Assembly (NCBI GenBank): GCA_049657775.1
Contig: JBASNZ010000020.1
Coordinates: 1 to 56,397 of the forward strand
DNA: 56,397 nucleotides
From: JBASNZ01 sp049657775
GTDB taxonomy: Bacteria; Actinomycetota; Coriobacteriia; Anaerosomatales; Anaerosomataceae
Direction of reading: 5' to 3'
A program made the translations under genes and the position numbers. Each line of letters starts with the position of its first letter. Position 1 is the first letter of the stretch. Shown piece after piece: positions 1 to 7,705 of this stretch. The notes beneath the pieces are model-generated. The model was not told the DNA's origin and did not search any database. It worked only from the letters and a program-made list of their open reading frames with translations.

Positions 1-475
1 CGTCGGTGAGCGTCGCGCTGACCGTGTCGCCCACGAGCAGGACGGGGGATCCGTACGCGCCTGCAAGCCCTGAGGCCGCGAGAGCGTCGGGGAAGTCACG
101 TCCCGTCGCGACGACCGCGGTGGTGACGTTTCCGCTCGCGTCAACCGCGCACCCCTCGTAGTAGTACGCGACGTCGGCTTCCGCGTCTTCGTCAACGTAC
201 ATGGGACCGGATGCGACCGTCGCGAGCTTCGCGCGGGGGTGCGTGTAGGGGTCAGACGGCGACTCCGTCCACCGGTACACGTTGTCCCCGGCGTTGGGGG
301 CGATGTCCGTGTCGGGCGTACTCAGCGTGAAGTCGTCCACGTACGGCGGGGCATAGAGGCGGTTGATCGCCATGTCGAACCGCGTATCGGCAGGAACGCC
401 CACGCGGGTGTCGCCGCTTATGCCCGTGGACCCGGAGTCTTCGCATCGATCACGCTCACGAGAGGCAGGCAGCAC
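1..475 (-). CDS. Cell-wall-binding repeat (CWB2) protein, partial, 5' end unclear
   Basis: This is the 3'-ward part of a minus-strand gene that leaves the window at base 1. The translated frame has a beta-sandwich-like stretch (YYYEGCAVDASGNV, typical of Fn3-type domains) followed by the start of a CWB2 repeat (ATGRDFPDALAASGLAGAYG, then SPVLLVG). The same repeat ends the proteins at 3644 and 38553. CWB2 proteins are exported and held non-covalently on the cell wall. No convincing start is visible: the frame stays open past position 475, where there is a GTG without a Shine-Dalgarno; the first ATG is at 373, also without one. The gene may therefore have lost its 5' end. The region upstream is shared with the divergent gene at 532. 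Confidence 0.6.
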   Translation of the reverse strand, partial: MLPASRERDRCEDSGSTGISGDTRVGVPADTRFDMAINRLYAPPYVDDFTLSTPDTDIAPNAGDNVYRWTESPSDPYTHPRAKLATVASGPMYVDEDAEADVAYYYEGCAVDASGNVTTAVVATGRDFPDALAASGLAGAYGSPVLLVGDTVSATLTD

Positions 476-531
476 GCGCGTGCTATAGTGCCCGGTACCA
501 ACGGGCAACCGCAGGATGCCGAGGGGACACT

Positions 532-1488
532 GTGACCTCCGCACGACGCATCGGGCTTCCGCGCTCGCTTCTTTATCACAAGTACCACGCGCTCTGGACG
601 TCGTTCTTTGAGGAACTCGGCTGGCGCACGATCATCAGCGCGCCCACCAACCGCAGGATCCTCGATCGGGGTGTTGGCCTGGCCGTTGACGAGTCCTGCC
701 TGCCGATGAAGGTGTTCCTCGGCCACGTCGAATCGCTGCGCGGCCATTGCGATGCGGTCTTTGTACCGCGCCTGGAGTCGCTTACGCCTGGAGAGCACGT
801 GTGCGTGAAGTTCATGGGCGCGTACGACATCGTTCGCAACACCATGCCCGACCTGCCCATCGTCACGTACGACGTGGATGTCGCCAACGCCGTCAGTGAG
901 AAGGCGAGCATGATCGCGCTTGCGCGTGAGTTGGGCGCCGGCCCGTTCGCGGCACGGCGCGCGTACTCGCGTGCGCGGGCAGCGCAAGCGTCGCACGAGC
1001 GTGAACTCGCACGGATGCAGGAGTCACTTCTCGAGACCGGCGGTCCGCACCCCGACCACGTCCGCATCCTCGTGGTCGGGCACTCGTACAACCTCGCAGA
1101 CGAGCTCATCGGAAAGCCGATCATCACGTACCTCGAGTCGCTCGGCGTCGAGGTCATCACGTCCGACGCTATCGACAAGCCGCTCGCGCGCGAGCTTTCC
1201 GTCAGGCTGTCGCCCGGCATCAAGTGGACGTACAACAAGGAGCTTCTCGGCGCGGTCGAGCTCTACCGCGAGGTCGTCGACGGCATCGTGTTCGTCGTGA
1301 CGTTTCCGTGCGGACCCGACTCGCTCATGGGCGAACTCTGCCAGCGGCGCATCCAGGGCGTCCCCGTGGCGACCATCGTGCTCGACGAGCTCCAGGCCGA
1401 GGCGGGACTGCGCACGCGGCTCGAGAGCTTCGTGGACATCATCGAGGCGAAGCGGCGGACGTCGGCAAGATGCGAGGTGGAAGCGTGA
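532..1488 (+). CDS. DUF2229-type acyl-CoA dehydratase activase-related protein, first component
   Basis: 318 aa with a GTG start preceded by GAGGGGAC. It opens with RIGLPRSLLYHKYHALWTSF, the usual N-terminus of the COG3580/DUF2229 family (hydroxyacyl-CoA-dehydratase-like proteins fused or linked to BadF-type ATPases). Conserved pieces include DESCLPMKVFLGH with a cysteine, CVKFMG and FPCGPDSLMGEL. In many anaerobes this family forms one multidomain protein; here it is split over three genes (532, 1485, 2563) coupled by 4- and 8-base overlaps. The role is inferred to be electron delivery or activation of an Fe-S enzyme. No dehydratase alpha/beta subunit lies beside it, so the target is unknown. 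Confidence 0.75.
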   Translation: MTSARRIGLPRSLLYHKYHALWTSFFEELGWRTIISAPTNRRILDRGVGLAVDESCLPMKVFLGHVESLRGHCDAVFVPRLESLTPGEHVCVKFMGAYDIVRNTMPDLPIVTYDVDVANAVSEKASMIALARELGAGPFAARRAYSRARAAQASHERELARMQESLLETGGPHPDHVRILVVGHSYNLADELIGKPIITYLESLGVEVITSDAIDKPLARELSVRLSPGIKWTYNKELLGAVELYREVVDGIVFVVTFPCGPDSLMGELCQRRIQGVPVATIVLDELQAEAGLRTRLESFVDIIEAKRRTSARCEVEA

Positions 1489-2570
1489 CCGAGAAGCGTC
1501 GCGTCACCTTCCCGCACATGGGCGACTACTGGATCGCCTTCGCGACGCTCGCCGACATGCTGGGCGCTGAGCCTGTGGTTCCGCCCAAGATGACCCGTCA
1601 CACCCTTGAGGCGGGCGCGCACGTGAGCCCCGAGTTCGTGTGCGTGCCGTTCAAGTACAACATGGGCAACTTCCTCGAATCGCTCGAGCGCGGCGGCATC
1701 GACGTCATCGTGCAGGCGGGCGGCGGGTGCCGCTTCGGGTACTACGGCGAGGTCCAGGAGGCCATCCTCAGCGACATGGGCTACGACTTCGAACTGGTCA
1801 ACCTCATCGAAGCCAGGAGCGTCCCCACGCTACTGCGCGAGCTCCGGAGGATCCAGCCCACCGCTACGTACCTGCAGGCCGCCCGCGCCCTGGCTGTCGC
1901 ATTCAGGCAGGCGCAGGCTATCGAAGCGGCCGACGAGTTCATGCGCCTCAACGTAGGATTCGAGATCGAGCGCGACACGATGGATCGGGTCGTCTCGGCC
2001 TTCCTGCGCGACCTGCGCACGGCTCGCACGCTCCGGACCGTTCGCGAGCTTCGCGAGCGAGTGCTTGCCGAGCTGGCTGCCGTGCCGATCGACAAACCGG
2101 CCAACCCGCTTCGCGTGGGCGTGGTCGGCGAGCTCTATGTGCTTATGGAGCCGTTTGCCAATTGCGGGGTCGAGCGCAAGCTCGCAGAGGCCGGCGTGGA
2201 GGTCCACCGCTTCATCACGCTCACGCGCCTCATCGGTCACGCGCTCGGCGGTCGCAAGCACGTGCGCCATGCGATCAGGGCCGCCGGTCCGTGGGTGGAG
2301 TACCACCTTGGCGCGGACGCGACCGAGAGCGTGGCCAAGACCTGGGAGCTTATGAACGCCGGCTTCGACGGGATGGTGCACGTCAAGCCGTTCGGCTGCA
2401 TGCCCGAGGTGAGCGCGATGTCGGTGCTGCAGCGGATCTCGCGCGAGCACACGTTCCCGATACTGTTCTTAAGCTACGACGCTCAAACGGCCGAGGCGGG
2501 CGTTCGGACCCGCATCGAGGCGTTCTGCGACATGCTTGCTATGCGACGGAGGAGAGACGCGAGTGCGTAA
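1485..2570 (+). CDS. DUF2229-type acyl-CoA dehydratase activase-related protein, second component
   Basis: 361 aa. The GTG at 1485 overlaps the previous TGA (GTGA). An upstream extension of the frame to 1224 exists but would lie inside the preceding gene, so it was rejected. VTFPHMGDYWIAF begins the family's second domain (COG3581-like). The motifs PEFVCVPFKYNMGN and AGGGCRFGYYGEVQ carry cysteines that are likely Fe-S ligands, and KPFGCMPEVSAMS with FLSYDAQTAEAGVRTRIEAF ends it. It is related to the dehydratase fold (HgdB/FldI-like). It probably works as a complex with the gene products on either side. The precise reaction cannot be read from sequence. Confidence 0.75.
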   Translation: MTEKRRVTFPHMGDYWIAFATLADMLGAEPVVPPKMTRHTLEAGAHVSPEFVCVPFKYNMGNFLESLERGGIDVIVQAGGGCRFGYYGEVQEAILSDMGYDFELVNLIEARSVPTLLRELRRIQPTATYLQAARALAVAFRQAQAIEAADEFMRLNVGFEIERDTMDRVVSAFLRDLRTARTLRTVRELRERVLAELAAVPIDKPANPLRVGVVGELYVLMEPFANCGVERKLAEAGVEVHRFITLTRLIGHALGGRKHVRHAIRAAGPWVEYHLGADATESVAKTWELMNAGFDGMVHVKPFGCMPEVSAMSVLQRISREHTFPILFLSYDAQTAEAGVRTRIEAFCDMLAMRRRRDASA

Positions 2571-3531
2571 AGGCTATCTGGGAGTGGATATCGGCTCCAT
2601 CTCGACGAAAGCGGTCGTGATCGACGAGGCGAATACCATCCTTGCCGAGTCGTACCTATGGACCGAGGGCAACCCGATCGCGGCCGTCAAACGCGTGCTC
2701 ATGGAGATGGAGCCGCAGCTGGCGGGTGCGGACGTCGAGGTGGTGGCCGTGGGTACCACCGGATCCGCGCGGGAGCTCATCGGCGCTGTCCTTGGCGCGC
2801 AGGTTGTCAAGAACGAGATCACCGCGCATGCGATAGGGACGCTGTCGCTTCATCCCGAGGTGCGGACGATCTTCGAGATCGGCGGCCAGGACTCCAAGAT
2901 CATCGTGCTGCGCGATGGCGTACCGGTGGACTACGCGATGAACACGCTCTGTGCTGCCGGCACGGGTTCGTTCCTGTCCTCGCAGTCCCGCAGGTTGGGC
3001 ATCCCGGTCGAGGAGTTCGGTGACTATGCGCTGCGATCCGAGCGTCCGACCAAGATAGCCGGTCGCTGCACCGTGTTCGCCGAGTCCGACCTGGTGCACA
3101 AGGCGCAGATCGGCTACGCGATCGAGGACATCATCGCGGGGCTCTGCAACGCGATCGTCGGCAACTACCTCAACAACGTCGGTAAGGGCAAGGAGATAGA
3201 GCCGCCGATCGTGTTCCAGGGCGGCGTCAGCAAGAACGTCGGCGTTGTCGAAGCATTCAAGCGCCTCACCGGCCACGACGTCATGGTGGACGACTGCGGC
3301 CACCTCATGGGTGCCCTGGGGATCGCGCTTCTCGCCAAGGACGGGGGCGCAGAGGAACGCTTCGATTTCGGTGTGCGCGACATGAGTTTTGAGACCGTCG
3401 GTGACGAGTGCGGCGGCTGCGCGAACAACTGCGAGGTCGTGTGCGTACTGCGCGCTGGCGAGTTCGTCGATGGCTGGGGCAACCGCTGCGCCACGGGCAT
3501 CGAACGGGTGAAGCGCGCGTTCAGCGGATAG
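2563..3531 (+). CDS. BadF/BadG/BcrA/BcrD-type ATPase (2-hydroxyacyl-CoA dehydratase activase)
   Basis: 322 aa from the GTG at 2563, 6 bases after GGAGAG. An in-frame ATG at 2536 lacks a site and sits inside the previous gene. ASKHA-fold ATPase: GVDIGSISTKAVVID (phosphate-1), EIGGQDSK (phosphate-2), and CAAGTGSFLSSQ plus AGRCTVF, whose cysteines in HgdC-like activators bind the [4Fe-4S] cluster bridging the dimer. FQGGVSKNVGVVEAF is the adenosine motif. An extra C-terminal cysteine group (ECGGCANNCEVVCV and CATGIER) is present. Family members use ATP hydrolysis to drive a low-potential electron into a partner enzyme. It ends the three-gene operon. Confidence 0.85.
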   Translation: MRKGYLGVDIGSISTKAVVIDEANTILAESYLWTEGNPIAAVKRVLMEMEPQLAGADVEVVAVGTTGSARELIGAVLGAQVVKNEITAHAIGTLSLHPEVRTIFEIGGQDSKIIVLRDGVPVDYAMNTLCAAGTGSFLSSQSRRLGIPVEEFGDYALRSERPTKIAGRCTVFAESDLVHKAQIGYAIEDIIAGLCNAIVGNYLNNVGKGKEIEPPIVFQGGVSKNVGVVEAFKRLTGHDVMVDDCGHLMGALGIALLAKDGGAEERFDFGVRDMSFETVGDECGGCANNCEVVCVLRAGEFVDGWGNRCATGIERVKRAFSG

Positions 3532-3643
3532 AAACCGCCGTCTGGCAGAATGGGGTTCTGGCCGCCCTGCCAGCGGGTTACGCTGTGAGCGATACCAATC
3601 GCGCCGACATGGGGGTCGGGGCACTATCGCGAAGGGAGGCGCG
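3532..3643 (+). other. Intergenic, possible hairpin
   Basis: A 7-bp inverted repeat (CTGGCAG at 3543 with CTGCCAG about 18 bases on) lies after the activase operon. No T-tract follows, so it is not a clear terminator. GGGAGGCGCG just before 3644 is the Shine-Dalgarno of the next gene. Nothing else is evident. Confidence 0.25.
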
Positions 3644-6289
3644 ATGATCAAGCCGATACGCGGACGCGTGTTCGCATTGGCGCTCGTCGCATCACTCGTT
3701 TTGTCACTGGTCCCGGCTGTGCCCGCAAGCGCGGTCATCGACCCGACCACGATCTACGTGAATGCGGCCACCGGCAACGACGTCACTGGCGACGGAACCG
3801 AAGCTGCACCGTACAAGAGCATCTCAGCGGCGGTCATGAGCGCCGGGAGCGGCGACACGATCATGGTGGCCGATGGCACGTACTCGCCAAGCGAGACAGC
3901 CGAGGAGTTCCCGCTGGAATTCATCGAGACAGATGTCACTGTCGTGGGTGACACGTGGGCTACCCTCGATGGCGAGGGCCTTAGTGAGGTATTCGTGATC
4001 GTGGGTTCCACGGTCACGCTCGAAGGCATCGCAATCACCGGCGGGTTCACCGACTCCGAAGGCGGCGGACTGCTTTCGACCGAATCGACCGTGACACTCT
4101 CTGATGTGGAGATGTATGGGAACACCGCCGGCAACGGCGGCGCCATCTTCGCCGTTGGTAGCACACTGGATGTTGAGGGAAGCGCTCTTTTCGACAACGG
4201 CGAGCATGTCGGAGTCATCGAGACCGTCATTGAGCCCATGGAGTGCGAAGTGGGTGGAGCGCTTCTCGCGCTTGACTCTGAGGTCACCCTGACCGATTCC
4301 GCGGTGTACGCCAACGGCGCGCTCTTTGGCGGCGCCGGGATCTACAGCGTGGACTCCACTCTCACCGCGACCGGAAGCAGCTTCTTTGGCAATGAGGTCA
4401 CCGAAGGGGGCTTGGCGGCCGGTAGCGTTCGCAGCACGTCAGCGGCATCGACATACACTGATGCCGAGGGCGTTACGGCCCTCAACGGTTCCATGAGCGA
4501 CGGCGGCGCCATCGCGTCGTTCATGGGCACGGTCAACGTGACTGACTGCGGCTTCTATGAGAACGCAGCGTATCTTGGCAGCAGCGTGCTCGGCTGCGAT
4601 TCCGCCGTCACGATATCCAAGAGCTACTTCGGCGGCGACTTCACGGACGACGGTGTCGTGCGTGCAGAGTCGTCGATCGTCGCGGATAGCGTGGTGCTGC
4701 CCGAGGCCATTTCGGCGCTCGCCATAGAGCCGACGCCTTCGGAAATGGTCGTCCCATCGCTGACGGCCGACAGCTGCGTCTTCGAGTACAACGACGCGCT
4801 CGCCGTGTTCGTCTCTCGGGGCGTCGCGGGCTCCATCTCCAACTCGCTCTTCAGCAACAACGACACCCTCCTCTACGAGAGTTACGGCGGACCGCTCATC
4901 GGCCTCGTCGACACGCCTGCCTTCGACGTCATCAACGTCACGACCGCTGACAACACCCTCGGGCATGGTGCTGTATGGGACAACACCGAGGACGTCCAGG
5001 TAGCCAACTGCATCATCTGGGACGAGTACGCGCCAAGCGAGATCGTCCCGACGCAGATTCCGGACGCGTTCTCGGTCTACGGGTGCGATGTCACGGACTC
5101 GGACCTGATGTCTCTGGTGGACAACGGCGTCGAGACGTTCGCCATCGACGCAGACAGCGTCATCTCCGAGGATCCGATGTTCGCGGATGCCGACAACGGC
5201 GACTACCGCCTCACCTCCGATTCGCCCTGCGTAGACGCCGGGTCCGATCTCGAGGGCATGGCCCCCGATCACGACCTAGAAGGTGTGGATCGCCCGCTCG
5301 ACGGCGATGAAGACGGAGATGCGGCATGGGACATGGGCGCCTTCGAGTACCTGCCCTACGCATCCGGTCGCATCGCTGGCGAGAACCGCTTTGAGACATC
5401 GGTCGCAATCGCCGAGGAGCACTTCACCAGTGCCGACACCGCGGTTCTGGCCACAGGTCGCGCGTTTGCCGACGGCCTGGCCGGCTCGGGTCTGGCCGGC
5501 GCGTACGAAGCACCGATCCTGCTCACCGACTCGCGGGTTCTTCCGACCGACGTGGCCGCCGAACTGGTTCGCCTTGGCGTCTCCCACGTGGTTCTGCTCG
5601 GTGGCGAGGACGCGATCTCGGCCGACGTTGAGGCTGCGGTCGCCGCGCTTGGTGATATCGAGATCGAGAGGTTCGGCGGAGTCGATCGCTACGAGACCGC
5701 GTCGATGATCGCCGATGAGATCGAGGCGCTTGCGGGACCGGCGTACCTCACGTTCGTTGCCCGCGGCGACGTGTTCCCTGACGCGCTCGCGGCATCCCCG
5801 ATCGCGTACGGCAACAGCGCACCGGTGCTGCTGGTCGGTCCCGATGAGCTGCCGGACACCACGGTTGGCTACATCGCCGCCGCGTCCTCGGCCAAGACGG
5901 TCATCATCGGTGGAACCGACGCGGTGAGCACTGGCGTGGAGGACGGCATCAAGATCGCCGCCGTCGGACCCGTTTCCCGTATCACCGGCGAGGACCGCTA
6001 CGACACCGCGGCGCAGGTTGCGGGGTGGGCGTACGACTGGGGCTTCGCGGACTTCGGCTTCGTGGGAGTGGCGACCGGTGAGGACTTCGCCGACGCCCTG
6101 TCCGGAGGTGCGGCGATCGGAGCTCGCGGGGGCGTACTCGTGCTCACCGACCCCTACGAGTGCCCGCACGTGACTGAAGACGTCATTGTCGGCAACGCAT
6201 CCGACATTGGCACGCTTGAGGTGTTCGGCGGCCCCACTGCCATCGCCGACGATGTCGTTGACTACATCATGGGTCTGTTGGAAGGCTAG
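3644..6289 (+). CDS. Secreted parallel beta-helix protein with three C-terminal CWB2 repeats
   Basis: 881 aa. Signal peptide at residues 1-30 (RGRVFALALVASLVLSLVPA, then VPASA). Residues 35-570 hold a DUF1565/right-handed parallel beta-helix region, starting IYVNAATGNDVTGDGTEAAP with repeated GGAI and FFGN-type turns, and ending with the LTSDSPCVDAGSD motif typical of polymorphic outer-membrane/pectate-lyase-like helices. Residues 574-881 are three CWB2 repeats (ENRFETSVAIAEEHF; DRYETASMIADEI; DRYDTAAQVAGWA). It is expected to be exported and bound to the cell wall, probably recognising or degrading polysaccharide. No catalytic motif was recognised. Clear Shine-Dalgarno GGGAGG. Confidence 0.85.
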   Translation: MIKPIRGRVFALALVASLVLSLVPAVPASAVIDPTTIYVNAATGNDVTGDGTEAAPYKSISAAVMSAGSGDTIMVADGTYSPSETAEEFPLEFIETDVTVVGDTWATLDGEGLSEVFVIVGSTVTLEGIAITGGFTDSEGGGLLSTESTVTLSDVEMYGNTAGNGGAIFAVGSTLDVEGSALFDNGEHVGVIETVIEPMECEVGGALLALDSEVTLTDSAVYANGALFGGAGIYSVDSTLTATGSSFFGNEVTEGGLAAGSVRSTSAASTYTDAEGVTALNGSMSDGGAIASFMGTVNVTDCGFYENAAYLGSSVLGCDSAVTISKSYFGGDFTDDGVVRAESSIVADSVVLPEAISALAIEPTPSEMVVPSLTADSCVFEYNDALAVFVSRGVAGSISNSLFSNNDTLLYESYGGPLIGLVDTPAFDVINVTTADNTLGHGAVWDNTEDVQVANCIIWDEYAPSEIVPTQIPDAFSVYGCDVTDSDLMSLVDNGVETFAIDADSVISEDPMFADADNGDYRLTSDSPCVDAGSDLEGMAPDHDLEGVDRPLDGDEDGDAAWDMGAFEYLPYASGRIAGENRFETSVAIAEEHFTSADTAVLATGRAFADGLAGSGLAGAYEAPILLTDSRVLPTDVAAELVRLGVSHVVLLGGEDAISADVEAAVAALGDIEIERFGGVDRYETASMIADEIEALAGPAYLTFVARGDVFPDALAASPIAYGNSAPVLLVGPDELPDTTVGYIAAASSAKTVIIGGTDAVSTGVEDGIKIAAVGPVSRITGEDRYDTAAQVAGWAYDWGFADFGFVGVATGEDFADALSGGAAIGARGGVLVLTDPYECPHVTEDVIVGNASDIGTLEVFGGPTAIADDVVDYIMGLLEG

Positions 6290-6311
6290 GCACCGCCAGA
6301 AACCGTACGTC

Positions 6312-6343
6312 AGAGGGGTCGCGCCACATCGCGCGGCCCCTCT
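6312..6343 (+). terminator. Rho-independent terminator-like hairpin
   Basis: AGAGGGGTCGCGC pairs with CGCGCGGCCCCTCT across a short loop, followed by TTCATGTT. It sits 22 bases after the stop of the beta-helix/CWB2 gene and before the ArsR promoter region. Confidence 0.6.
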
Positions 6344-6391
6344 TCATGTTCCGGGCGACGGGTCGCAGAACGCACCGCTCACCGATGCTTC

Positions 6392-6439
6392 CAATCAAAT
6401 AACCGTTTGACTCTTGATAATCAAACCCACGTTTGATTA
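6392..6439 (+). promoter_or_regulatory. Tandem ArsR operators upstream of arsR-arsM
   Basis: A perfect palindrome TAATCAAAC / GTTTGATTA with spacer CCAC occupies 6418-6439. A degenerate copy with the same geometry, CAATCAAAT / GTTTGACTC with spacer AACC, occupies 6392-6413. The two centres are 26 bp apart, and a GATAAT -10-like hexamer at 6416-6421 lies between and within them. The inferred ligand is the ArsR dimer encoded at 6450, giving autorepression of arsR-arsM. Confidence 0.65.
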
Positions 6440-6449
6440 CACTGCACGC

Positions 6450-6773
6450 ATGGACATCGACGTACTCAAAGCACTTGCCGATGAGAACCGGCTCGCCATC
6501 GTACGCATGCTCGCCGATGGAGAGCATTGCGTGTGCGATCTCGCTACGGGTCTGGACCTCTCGGACGCGCTCGTCTCGCACCACCTCAAGCGCCTGCGCG
6601 ACGCGGGCCTGGTGAAGACCCGGCGGGTCGGCACGTGGCTGCACTGCTCGCTCGAACCGGCCGCGTTCGCGGCGCTGGCCGCCGAGTTCTCGGGAACCGC
6701 CGTGCGGGCGACTCAGACACGCGATATCTCATGCGCATGCAACCCCGCTTCAACACGAAAGGACCGATCATGA
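6450..6773 (+). CDS. arsR: ArsR/SmtB-family repressor
   Basis: 107 aa. The ATG at 6450 was chosen over an upstream in-frame TTG (6414), which would lie in the operator. Winged-helix fold: LKALADENRLAIVRML, then DLSDALVSHHLKRLRDAGLV as the recognition helix. Cys27 and Cys29 (EHCVCD) form the ArsR-type metalloid site; a C-terminal CAC (ISCACNPA) could supply more thiol ligands. The stop overlaps the arsM start (ATGA), so the two are co-translated. The likely inducer is arsenite or an organo-arsenical, inferred from the partner gene. Confidence 0.85.
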   Translation: MDIDVLKALADENRLAIVRMLADGEHCVCDLATGLDLSDALVSHHLKRLRDAGLVKTRRVGTWLHCSLEPAAFAALAAEFSGTAVRATQTRDISCACNPASTRKDRS

Positions 6774-7585
6774 CCGACGACATCAAGCAGGCAGTTCGCG
6801 AGCGGTACGCCGGATACGCATCGGCCGGAACCTCGTGCTGCGGTTCGTCATCCGCGTGCGGGTGCGGTAGCGAGGGCGCCAGCCTGGCCCTTGGGTACGA
6901 CCCGGCCGAGCTTGCGGACATACCCGCCGGCGCGGACCTCGGCCTTGGTTGCGGCAATCCCATCGTGCTCGCGGACCTGCAGCCCGGAGAGACGGTGCTA
7001 GACCTCGGGTCCGGTGCGGGCATCGACTGTTTTCTGGCCGCGAAGCGGGTGGGACCCACCGGTCACGTGATCGGCGTGGACATGACTCCCGAGATGATCG
7101 TCCGCGCTCGAGCCAACGCTGCGGCGGCCGGTCTGGGCACCGTGGAGTTCCGCCTCGGCGAGATCGAGAACCTGCCCGTCGAGACCGGAATGGTTAACGC
7201 CGTCATCTCCAACTGCGTCATCAACCTCGTGCCCGATAAGTCCCGCGCGTTCGCCGAGTCGTTCCGCGTACTTGCGCCGGGCGGACGTTTTGTCGTTTCC
7301 GATGTCGTGCTGCAGGGCGAGATACCGGAGGGTCTGCGCGCGTCCATCACCGGCTACGTGGCCTGTCTTTCGGGCGCCGTGCTCGAGTGGGAGTACCTGG
7401 CCGGGCTGAGGGATGCGGGCTTCGTCGCGATCGAGATCCTGGAGCGCGTTCCGTACGTGACCACTGCTGACGATCCGTTCGTGCGCGAGATCGCGCTGTC
7501 GGCTGGCGTGGCTTCCGCGGACGCGGCCGACGTGGCGAGCCGGTTCTCGAGCGTTCGAGTGCGCGCAATCAAGCCCGGAGCGTAG
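6770..7585 (+). CDS. arsM: Arsenite S-adenosylmethyltransferase
   Basis: 271 aa. Class I SAM methyltransferase: ETVLDLGSGAGIDCFLAAKR (SAM motif I), VIGVDMTPEMIVRARANA (motif II) and a core ending in FRVLAPGGRFVVSDV. Three As(III)-binding regions are visible: the N-terminal cysteine cluster (SCCGSSSACGCG, residues 22-32), NCVINLVPDK, and GYVACLSGA. Family members methylate arsenite stepwise to mono-, di- and trimethyl arsenicals. It is translationally coupled to arsR and under the tandem operators. Length is normal for bacterial ArsM. Confidence 0.9.
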   Translation: MTDDIKQAVRERYAGYASAGTSCCGSSSACGCGSEGASLALGYDPAELADIPAGADLGLGCGNPIVLADLQPGETVLDLGSGAGIDCFLAAKRVGPTGHVIGVDMTPEMIVRARANAAAAGLGTVEFRLGEIENLPVETGMVNAVISNCVINLVPDKSRAFAESFRVLAPGGRFVVSDVVLQGEIPEGLRASITGYVACLSGAVLEWEYLAGLRDAGFVAIEILERVPYVTTADDPFVREIALSAGVASADAADVASRFSSVRVRAIKPGA

Positions 7586-7634
7586 GCGCCCGATGCCTCG
7601 CGTCGCCACTTCGCCGGCGGCACCCGATAGCCCC

Positions 7635-7692
7635 TTGTCTTTGCGATACCCATAGGGGTATGCTGCGGTTTAGAAGTTCGATATCTTTCGAA
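7635..7692 (+). promoter_or_regulatory. MFS promoter with a CsoR-type palindrome and an ArsR-type palindrome
   Basis: TTGTCT (7635-7640) and TATGCT (7659-7664), 18 bp apart, form a promoter. ATACCC-ATAG-GGGTAT (7646-7661) overlaps the spacer and -10; this is the shape of operators bound by the CsoR/RcnR/CstR family (Cu, Ni or persulfide sensors). Just downstream, TTCGA-N6-TCGAA (7677-7692) matches the element upstream of the second arsR at 8992. The promoter may therefore answer to two signals. No CsoR-family gene lies in the window. Confidence 0.55.
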
Positions 7693-7705
7693 GTAAGGAC
7701 GCGAA

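Noticed and set aside
1224..1484. N-terminal extension of the second DUF2229-type gene
   Set aside because: It would run inside the coding sequence of the first and has no homology; the GTG at 1485 fits.
3543..3580. Possible terminator after the activase operon
   Set aside because: Only a 7-bp stem with a long loop and no T-tract.
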